Notes under the pieces: model-generated | What the model was told of the DNA's origin: nothing | Database searches by the model: none | The model's input: only the letters and a program-made list of their open reading frames with translations | Shown: positions 13,401 through 18,890 of the stretch, piece by piece | Numbering within the stretch: position 1 is the stretch's first letter | How the letters are laid out: every line of letters begins with the position of its first letter | Translations under genes and position numbers: made by a program | Source: Chrysoperla carnea | Lineage: Eukaryota; Arthropoda; Insecta; Neuroptera; Chrysopidae | Length of the DNA: 64,000 nucleotides | Reading direction: 5' to 3' | Assembly (NCBI RefSeq): GCF_905475395.1 | Contig: NC_058338.1 | Location: 70,257,435 to 70,321,434 of the forward strand

Positions 13401-13567
13401 GTTTCATTTATAAAACAGAGAGAGTGACGCAATAAAGCAATTTATTACATTTTCAGGGTTCAATACAAGTGGCAAAACTTTTACCAAACACTTATCCACA
13501 CAGACTATGGTCTTGCATCAAACCTGAAACAGCATCTATTTCACATACAAGAAATCAAAGATATTAA
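1480..13567 (+). CDS. Secreted protein with a thrombospondin-N / laminin-G-like domain, five coding exons
   Basis: Exons are 1480-1771, 5179-5346, 12227-12442, 12762-12946 and 13457-13567 (stop TAA 13565-13567). The introns all have GT-AG ends (donors GTAATG, GTAAGA, GTAAGA, GTAAGT). The first three junctions split a codon after base 1 and the fourth is phase 0; the 972 nt form an uninterrupted 323-codon frame, which is strong evidence for a real gene. Residues from Met10 to about 30 look like a signal peptide. The domain starts near residue 98 (DEVDILQLLNIT) and runs to the end. Exon 4 has the family hallmark WTWLAISVDYNTSTIRL followed by DQDC, and exon 5 ends with GSIQVAKLLPNTYP and a second Cys (LWSC), as in the TSPN domains of collagens XV/XVIII and NELL proteins. 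Unlike those, the frame stops just after the domain, so this is either a stand-alone TSPN protein or a short isoform of a longer matrix protein. No strong donor before the stop was seen. Function inferred: extracellular matrix or ligand binding. Confidence 0.8.
1935..2290 (-). pseudogene. Mariner-type transposase relic (C-terminal part)
   Basis: Read on the minus strand, the stretch encodes VEVLPHPLCSPELLPTDYQLF, close to the conserved EVLPHPPYSPDLAPxDYHLF block of mariner transposases, which includes the third catalytic Asp. A frameshift later the same strand gives TAFAYFIESQAPNFYADGIK and a stop, like the mariner C-terminus (FxFYRRGI). Upstream residues are scrambled by further shifts. It is a dead fragment in intron 1 of the TSPN-domain gene. 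No terminal repeats were identified. Confidence 0.7.
2942..3209. repeat. Two-copy tandem duplication, period 134 bp, inside the CCCGACTAG element
   Basis: The block starting AATAGGTCTATCCCAATTGG at 2942 recurs at 3076 with few differences, including the shared internal stretch AATGTAAAAATAGGCGATTT. It expands the subterminal motif array on the left side only. Confidence 0.8.
3947..4213 (+). other. Short coding-like remnant inside the CCCGACTAG element
   Basis: After a polypyrimidine tract and AG at about 4080, a 44-codon frame (ending ARDWDGHRLLRLKK) runs to TGA at 4211-4213. A GTAAAA donor near 3994 could join it to upstream sequence, but the frame then has no ATG. It may be a captured host exon or the remains of a transposon gene. 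I do not recognise the protein. Confidence 0.3.
5500..5935. repeat. Diverged tandem duplication in intron 2 of the TSPN-domain gene
   Basis: The segment beginning ACGTATTCAACCCTTTAA near 5503 recurs about 230 bases later at 5732. It is followed in both copies by similar text (TTTAACCAA, then AAAACTTCTG and TCTGTTTCAT). Confidence 0.6.
6370..6710 (+). repeat. Interspersed repeat family B, + orientation
   Basis: The copy contains GGAACCCTGAACTCGCAC, CTAAGAACACTCTCCATC, GGTTCATTCGTTTATTCGC, TACGATACCACAG and ends GGTTCGGGGATTAAAAA. The first part is itself a second truncated head of the same family. Other copies are near 9945, 59060 and 63060. Similar sequences are widespread in insect genomes; the class is not determined here. 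Confidence 0.65.
6711..9240. other. Intronic AT-rich sequence without recognised genes
   Basis: Part of intron 2 of the TSPN-domain gene. Only short chance frames are present. I recognise no repeat shared with other parts of the window. Confidence 0.4.
9431..9659. repeat. Imperfect inverted repeat (foldback or MITE)
   Basis: The left arm (AAATTAAAAAAATCAAAAAATTCGACTG region, then AAACAAGTCCAGTAG) is complementary to the right arm (CTACTGGTCTTGTTTTTTC, then CAGTCGGGTTTTTTGATTTT). The arms are about 65 bp around a 100-bp centre. No target duplication was identified. Confidence 0.5.
9945..10250 (-). repeat. Interspersed repeat family B, - orientation
   Basis: The copy starts with TTAACCCCCGACTTAC and contains GGCATCATAG, TTTGTTTGAAAGGTAATTTG, GTTTCAAACGTGACTTTAGG and GAATCGATCAGG. 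These are the reverse complement of the family seen at 6370 and 59060. A further partial copy lies at about 10275-10395 (AGTTTAGGGTCGCGTACCCG). Confidence 0.6.
10606..11042 (+). repeat. Interspersed repeat family A, copy 1
   Basis: The copy starts with a GCATATATGTAATATGC hairpin and GGTATACTAAGTTT. It contains ATAACTCAAAAACGAAAAAA and AAATTTTTACAGCGTACTCA and ends CAACAATTAACTCAGTCAAT with GTTTTCACTTGTT. It is shortened internally compared with the copies at 24961 and 31789. Confidence 0.8.
11046..12226. other. Intronic AT-rich sequence with a G-tract
   Basis: End of intron 2 of the TSPN-domain gene. A run of G at about 11439-11448 is the only striking composition feature. No gene was seen. 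Confidence 0.4.
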
Positions 13568-13990
13568 TACTTTAATCGTGTCAATTTAATATCTGTTGAG
13601 TAATATGGCTGGAACAATTTGGTCCACATATTCACGTTTTTGAAATTTTATTTTCAAACCTTGGATGGTTTAATAATACTTACCGTTTTAGGTAATCTTA
13701 TATTAATAATATCTATTAATAGTAAACGACAAATTTGTAATTTATTTTTAGACAAATTGATTCAGCCATGAGACTGGGGTATTAATTTAATTATGTCTCA
13801 TAATTTAATAGCCAGAATGTATCAAATATCGTATAAGCCGTGTTTGTTGCCACGTTAGTGAATCAGTAAATATATCCATAGATTCAACTGTTTGTTAGAT
13901 GGTGTCGAACTATTTATTCAAATTAATTTTCAATTCAAAAGCCCGTGACATAGCAATGATGCTAATCGATAAAATTCGAGCTAAATGGAG
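13568..13990. other. Intergenic stretch between the TSPN-domain gene and the long-TIR element
   Basis: It presumably holds the 3' UTR of the upstream gene. I found no canonical AATAAA signal. It ends with ATGGAG, the left target-site duplication of the neighbouring element. Confidence 0.4.
13985..13990. repeat. Left target-site duplication (ATGGAG)
   Basis: ATGGAG abuts the outer end of the left arm at 13991 and is repeated exactly at 17925-17930 beyond the right arm. This fixes the element borders and shows integration by a cut with a 6-bp stagger. Confidence 0.85.
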
Positions 13991-14033
13991 AGTAGTATAA
14001 AAATGAGGACTCTACCTCACTTGAAGGTCTTCT

Positions 14034-14181
14034 GAGGTCATTGACCTAGATTGGAGATGCATTGACCTAGAAATGAACGACCTTGAGTGCATTGACCTAG
14101 TTTTGGATGCACTTTTTGGGGGATGCATTTTTTTTTTGGATGCACTTTTGTGAATGCGCTTTTGAGGATGCACTTTTGAGA
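14034..14181 (+). repeat. Subterminal direct repeats, left arm
   Basis: Three copies of CATTGACCTAG are followed by about four copies of GATGCACTTTT or close variants, all within 200 bp of the terminus. Such clusters often bind the protein that recognises the element ends; that role is inferred. Confidence 0.75.
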
Positions 14182-14322
14182 TCATTGAACTCTGATGACG
14201 TATTGTTTCAACAATGGATGTACTTCAACAATGAGAACAACCTTCTCATTCGGTAGCCGTCGTCCAATTGAAGTATGAAGTGCTGATGTAAGTATAGAAA
14301 TACACTTTTTTTAAAAAAACAA

Positions 14323-14397
14323 GAGTAAGCAGCGAGATTTGAACGCAGGTCCATATGAATGGAAGTCTATTACGCTATCCACTAGACCACGGAAGCA
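14323..14397 (-). tRNA. tRNA-like sequence, left arm (probably a tRNA-derived relic)
   Basis: Mirror copy of the sequence at 17518-17592. The A box TGGTCTAGTGG fits the consensus; the B box region reads CGTTCAAATCT and is imperfect. A T run follows. The T stem appears to lack two bases and the anticodon stem does not pair well, so it is not a normal functional tRNA. Confidence 0.5.
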
Positions 14398-14968
14398 TGT
14401 GTCTGTATAGTCAAAAAAGTTTAATATATGAAACACAATTAATCTAATATATTGTAATGGAAAAATTTTGATATGCTAATTTACATATAACATTAAGTGA
14501 TTTTGAATATATGAAATTTTATTGCAAAAACAGGTTTAAAAAATTCGTTATTTCTAAACAGGTAACTACTATTTATAGATGTGTTAAACAACCATAGCAC
14601 GTTAACATATTTAAAATTTTGTCAATTGATGGTTATGTGATGTAGATAATTAAATATTCAAAGCAGGTGTTTTAAAAAAAAAAAATACTTATTCTGTTAA
14701 AATTAATGAAAATTGATTTTATTATAAAATATTATATATGATTTTTTTAATAATAAAAATTTTTAATTATTAACATTACTTGTTGAACACCCACATAAAT
14801 CCGATCCATTCCAATGAAATCCTCATAAGCATCCATAGGAGACTTAATTTTCTTCAACAACCAAATACCTAGATTATTTGAAAATTTTTAAGTTTATATT
14901 TCTTGCCTTACATACATTAATAAGACATGTTAATATCATAACTCCTTTATAGAATATAAAAAATTTAC

Positions 14969-15253
14969 CTAATCCCAAGATGTGATGACTTCCACATCCT
15001 TAAATAATTTCTGAAGGAGGATTCTCTCGGTCTCCCCACCCACGTAAATCCTCCCCGCGTTCTCATAGGAGAGAATAGTTCTTACTATTCTCACCATCTC
15101 TGCTAGCGTCACCTCATTTGCCCATCTACCATTCCACTTCAACCTCCAATAGTTTGAAATATATAAATGCTCTTTTGCATCACCATTCTTATAAATCACC
15201 ACTTCCTTGATTTGGTTATTTAAAATAACCAATTTTAAAGAAATTTTTACCAT
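14969..15253 (-). CDS. 94-aa protein of unknown function, left-arm copy
   Basis: It is identical in sequence to the right-arm copy at 16662-16946 and is transcribed outward. It begins MVKISLKLVILNNQIKEVV and ends EVITSWD. The protein looks like a compact alpha/beta fold: two predicted beta strands at the N-terminus, a Trp-rich centre (YWRLKWNGRW), a helix around EVTLAEMVRIVRTIL and a Gly-Gly turn (YVGGETE). There is no signal peptide, membrane segment or zinc motif. A TATA box lies about 65 bases upstream (15316-15322). I do not recognise the family. Perfect conservation in both arms argues that it is expressed or recently was. Confidence 0.75.
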   Translation of the reverse strand: MVKISLKLVILNNQIKEVVIYKNGDAKEHLYISNYWRLKWNGRWANEVTLAEMVRIVRTILSYENAGRIYVGGETERILLQKLFKDVEVITSWD

Positions 15254-15315
15254 TTTAACTTGTTTTAAAATTTTAACTTGTGTTAAAGATGCTCAGGTGG
15301 TAAAAATATTCAAGC

Positions 15316-15322
15316 TTATATA
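15316..15322 (-). promoter_or_regulatory. TATA box of the left-arm 94-aa gene
   Basis: On the minus strand the sequence reads GGTATATAAGC, 63 bases before the start codon, leaving room for a 30-40 base leader. It is mirrored at 16593-16599. Confidence 0.55.
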
Positions 15323-15791
15323 CCCTAATATTCGTGGATGAATACATTTTTTCTACAAATCTTTTTATCAAAAAGCTTAATTAACTATAAAAATATCCGC
15401 TCAAAAAAACTAGAACCATGAGAGTGTTTTTCAGTTAAATATGATATCTGGGATTGTTATGTAAGAATAAAAAAAAAATTCCATTAGATATAAAAATGAG
15501 AAAAATAATATTTTAATTGATACTATATGCAAATTAGCAAAATCAATAAATTTAAAAAGTGTTTGGCATGTTAATAACCTTACATCAACATATCACGGGA
15601 GAAATGAAATTTTCAAGGTTGCTATACCATTATATGGAATATATTCAAAAATATTTAGCAAAATTAATCTTGTATATAAACTACCTCATTAGCGAGAGAT
15701 GTTAAAAATTTTTTTTATTAGATATTATATCTGAAAAGCAGGTGTATGAGGAACATGTTATTGAAATGGAGAGATTATCATAAAAAAAGGA

Positions 15792-15799
15792 TATAAATA
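15792..15799 (+). promoter_or_regulatory. TATA box of the central element gene
   Basis: TATAAATA stands 63-70 bases before the ATG at 15862. An initiator-like ATTAGTTG lies about 30 bases downstream, near 15822, the usual spacing for RNA polymerase II. Confidence 0.6.
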
Positions 15800-15861
15800 A
15801 GTAGAAAAAGTTTGTCTTAGAATTAGTTGTGAATTGCTTTTAAAAGGTTTAGTGCTACAAA

Positions 15862-16431
15862 ATGGAGAATATAATTGAGGTAAGTTTTTATATAATTATT
15901 TTTCTATTTCTTTTATTATTTTTTTTTTTAATTTTTATATATATATTTCTATTATTTTAATAGGATTTAAATATTGATGATTTAGATTGTGAAATCACCA
16001 ATCAATATTTATATATGATGGCTAAGAAAATGGAAGAAAATTATCCACGTGTAATTAGCAATGTTTCCCTCCCTTCCCTAAACTTGGATGATTACTTGAC
16101 ACAGGATTTAAATGCAGAGTTTAACCCATCCTTATCAATCGATACTTTGCTTTCAGAATTGGAGGCATACTTAAATCCGTCTTCATTTGGACATTCTATT
16201 GATCAATTTAAAGACAATTCAAATCAACCAAGAGCCAATCATTTTAAAGATAATCCATCATCATCCGATCCTTCAACATCTGCTCCTTCTAAGCAATTAA
16301 TATCGCAAAGTAAAGCATTTGTTTATAAACCTGCAAGGCTTCGTCATCGAAAAATATATAAGAAACCTGCTACCAACGAGAAAAGAAAATACCGACAAAA
16401 AAAAATTTATTTTTCTCATTTTTATATCTAA
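15862..16431 (+). CDS. 161-aa two-exon protein of the long-TIR element
   Basis: Exon 1 is 15862-15879 (MENIIE) and ends at a consensus GTAAGT donor. The intron is 84 bases with a T-rich tract and TAG acceptor; exon 2 is 15964-16431. The junction is phase 0. The N-terminus is acidic (EDLNIDDLDCE), the middle is Ser/Pro/Asn-rich (SSSDPSTSAPS), and residues from about 130 are strongly basic (RLRHRKIYKKP, NEKRKYRQKK), suggesting nucleic-acid binding or a nuclear localisation signal. Without splicing the frame would start at Met 16015. The last eight codons and the TAA lie inside the right terminal repeat, so the gene ends in shared sequence. I do not recognise the family; a regulator or packaging-like basic protein are possibilities only. 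Confidence 0.7.
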
Positions 16432-16592
16432 TGGAATTTTTTTTTTATTCTTACATAACAATCCCAGATATCATATTTAACTGAAAAACACTCTCATGGT
16501 TCTAGTTTTTTTGAGCGGATATTTTTATAGGTAATTAAGCTTTTTGATAAAAAGATTTGTAGAAAAAATGTATTCATCCACGAATATTAGGG

Positions 16593-16599
16593 TATATAA
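16593..16599 (+). promoter_or_regulatory. TATA box of the right-arm 94-aa gene
   Basis: GGTATATAAGC stands 63 bases before the start codon at 16662, the mirror of 15316-15322. Confidence 0.55.
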
Positions 16600-16661
16600 G
16601 CTTGAATATTTTTACCACCTGAGCATCTTTAACACAAGTTAAAATTTTAAAACAAGTTAAA

Positions 16662-16946
16662 ATGGTAAAAATTTCTTTAAAATTGGTTATTTTAAATAAC
16701 CAAATCAAGGAAGTGGTGATTTATAAGAATGGTGATGCAAAAGAGCATTTATATATTTCAAACTATTGGAGGTTGAAGTGGAATGGTAGATGGGCAAATG
16801 AGGTGACGCTAGCAGAGATGGTGAGAATAGTAAGAACTATTCTCTCCTATGAGAACGCGGGGAGGATTTACGTGGGTGGGGAGACCGAGAGAATCCTCCT
16901 TCAGAAATTATTTAAGGATGTGGAAGTCATCACATCTTGGGATTAG
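16662..16946 (+). CDS. 94-aa protein of unknown function, right-arm copy
   Basis: Same protein as at 14969-15253, here on the + strand and also transcribed towards the outer end of its arm. The start is the first ATG after the TATA box, in context AAGTTAAAATGG; the stop is TAG at 16944-16946. Having two opposed copies means any expression doubles gene dose, and recombination between arms can keep the copies identical. No homologue is recognised. Confidence 0.75.
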   Translation: MVKISLKLVILNNQIKEVVIYKNGDAKEHLYISNYWRLKWNGRWANEVTLAEMVRIVRTILSYENAGRIYVGGETERILLQKLFKDVEVITSWD

Positions 16947-17517
16947 GTAAATTTTTTATATTCTATAAAGGAGTTATGATATTAACATGTCTTATTAATG
17001 TATGTAAGGCAAGAAATATAAACTTAAAAATTTTCAAATAATCTAGGTATTTGGTTGTTGAAGAAAATTAAGTCTCCTATGGATGCTTATGAGGATTTCA
17101 TTGGAATGGATCGGATTTATGTGGGTGTTCAACAAGTAATGTTAATAATTAAAAATTTTTATTATTAAAAAAATCATATATAATATTTTATAATAAAATC
17201 AATTTTCATTAATTTTAACAGAATAAGTATTTTTTTTTTTTAAAACACCTGCTTTGAATATTTAATTATCTACATCACATAACCATCAATTGACAAAATT
17301 TTAAATATGTTAACGTGCTATGGTTGTTTAACACATCTATAAATAGTAGTTACCTGTTTAGAAATAACGAATTTTTTAAACCTGTTTTTGCAATAAAATT
17401 TCATATATTCAAAATCACTTAATGTTATATGTAAATTAGCATATCAAAATTTTTCCATTACAATATATTAGATTAATTGTGTTTCATATATTAAACTTTT
17501 TTGACTATACAGACACA

Positions 17518-17592
17518 TGCTTCCGTGGTCTAGTGGATAGCGTAATAGACTTCCATTCATATGGACCTGCGTTCAAATCTCGCTGCTTACTC
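17518..17592 (+). tRNA. tRNA-like sequence, right arm (probably a tRNA-derived relic)
   Basis: The sequence around TTCCGTGGTCTAGTGGATAG matches a Pol III A box (TGGTCTAGTGG, full consensus). The B box is CGTTCAAATCT (9 of 11 to consensus), with a run of seven T at 17596-17602 that would terminate Pol III. The overall text resembles insect tRNA-Arg-like D and anticodon regions, but the T stem is missing two bases, the acceptor ends do not pair, and the anticodon stem is weak. It could still be transcribed as a small RNA. Confidence 0.5.
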
Positions 17593-17664
17593 TTGTTTTT
17601 TTAAAAAAAGTGTATTTCTATACTTACATCAGCACTTCATACTTCAATTGGACGACGGCTACCG

Positions 17665-17685
17665 AATGAGAAGGTTGTTCTCATT
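17665..17685 (+). other. Perfect hairpin downstream of the tRNA-like sequence
   Basis: AATGAGAA and TTCTCATT form an 8-bp stem around the loop GGTTG. The mirror copy lies at 14230-14250. It could be a recognition site or an RNA structure. Confidence 0.6.
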
Positions 17686-17733
17686 GTTGAAGTACATCCA
17701 TTGTTGAAACAATACGTCATCAGAGTTCAATGA

Positions 17734-17881
17734 TCTCAAAAGTGCATCCTCAAAAGCGCATTCACAAAAGTGCATCCAAAAAAAAAATGCATCCCCCAAA
17801 AAGTGCATCCAAAACTAGGTCAATGCACTCAAGGTCGTTCATTTCTAGGTCAATGCATCTCCAATCTAGGTCAATGACCTC
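17734..17881 (-). repeat. Subterminal direct repeats, right arm
   Basis: Mirror of 14034-14181: AAAAGTGCATCC-type repeats, then three CTAGGTCAATG units running to the right terminus. Confidence 0.75.
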
Positions 17882-17924
17882 AGAAGACCTTCAAGTGAGG
17901 TAGAGTCCTCATTTTTATACTACT

Positions 17925-17930
17925 ATGGAG
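17925..17930. repeat. Right target-site duplication (ATGGAG)
   Basis: Exact repeat of 13985-13990, immediately outside the right arm. Confidence 0.85.
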
Positions 17931-18655
17931 GGAGCAAAAATATGAATTTTAATAGTTCTTCATGAGTAGAAACTTGACCCAAAACACCAAAAACTTCCAT
18001 TTTAGAGATGAGGACCGTGCGGGATCGTTAGGATGGTAGCAGACACGGCCAGTAAATACATGTAAAGATATTATAATATGTCTTATGAATATTTCTAGGT
18101 CCATTTAAGCTTTGTAAATAATAGATATTCTTCCATAATTGTTATTTAAAACTGTTTCATATTTTTCTTTATTCGAGTATTATGTACTTCACGATATGAA
18201 GCTAAGCGCAACAACCTCTTTACATAAAGTTTGATATCCATTTTAAGTTGCCAAATTTAACTAAACTTGAAAACAGTATAAAAGTTTTCAAAACATTATT
18301 AAAGTAGGTAAGTGACGGCATGGGCTGCATTAGAGCCCACCAATGGAAACACTTCCATTAATTTTTATTATTCAACAAATAAAACCAAAACCTTTGAAAT
18401 CACAATTTTGCAATTCTTTTATCACATTGAATAATGAAGTAAAATAAATATATACAATTTGTTGGGAAAAACATGAATCTAAAAATGAATTGTCCCTGTT
18501 AAAAAGCTTCAATTGATCGAAGCGAGTAATTTTTTACGAAGTTCTCCAAGAGATGAGTCATTTTTCACATGATTACCGATATGCACATATTAAATATATA
18601 TATGCTAAAAAGAGTGGAAAATACACAGTGAATATGTGTATGTTTATAACACACC

Positions 18656-18890
18656 TTATAAAGAAGGAGAACGATCGCAATAGAAAATATTGTCCCCAAA
18701 ATATGGACAAAATAAGTGAGGCGCTGGGATCGCTAAGTTGTCTCATTAAATGCGGGCTGTTGTGCGCTAATATACTACTTACCGACGACAGCGCGGCTGG
18801 TGGCTGAAAAATGAACTATAAATTCTACAAATTTTCAGAGACAGGTGCGCTCATGCTTTAGTACATAGCGATCGTTCTCCTTGTTTATAA
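18656..18890. mobile_element. 235-bp MITE with AAGGAGAACGATCGC termini
   Basis: The left end TTATAAAGAAGGAGAACGAT and the right end ATCGTTCTCCTTGTTTATAA are inverted repeats with one mismatch over 23 bases (to the shared GCGATCG core). The interior is richer in G+C than its surroundings. Either the TTATAA ends are part of the repeat or they conceal a TA-type target duplication. Confidence 0.65.

Larger units (their letters stand above)
13991..15508 (+). repeat. Left terminal inverted repeat
   Basis: The 1,518-bp arm is the reverse complement of 16407-17924. The inner border is where GAGAAAAATAA stops matching (T at 15509 versus A expected). Even its 12-base A run (14674-14685) has the same length as the T run in the other arm. 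Confidence 0.9.
13991..17924. mobile_element. 3.9-kb element with 1,518-bp terminal inverted repeats, unidentified family
   Basis: The termini are AGTAGTATAAAAATGAGG and its reverse complement, flanked by ATGGAG on both sides. The arms (13991-15508 and 16407-17924) are exactly equal in length; in the parts I compared by eye I saw a single mismatch (15384 versus 16531). Each arm carries a 94-aa gene transcribed towards the outer end with its own TATA box, a tRNA-like sequence and subterminal direct repeats. The centre (15509-16406) holds the promoter, first exon and most of the second exon of a spliced gene. No polymerase, integrase, transposase or capsid gene is present, so it looks non-autonomous. 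Six-base duplications and 5'-AG termini with long arms are the known signature of Polinton/Maverick elements, and that relationship is inferred, not shown. Near-identity of the arms implies recent insertion or active arm homogenisation. Confidence 0.85.
16407..17924 (-). repeat. Right terminal inverted repeat
   Basis: The 1,518-bp partner of 13991-15508. The outer end is TATACTACT, directly followed by ATGGAG. Confidence 0.9.

Noticed and set aside
13991..17924. Interpretation of the long-TIR element as a simple assembly palindrome
   Set aside because: The 898-bp unique centre, a mismatch between arms and the 6-bp duplication outside both arms argue for a genuine insertion, although long-read confirmation is still the decisive test.
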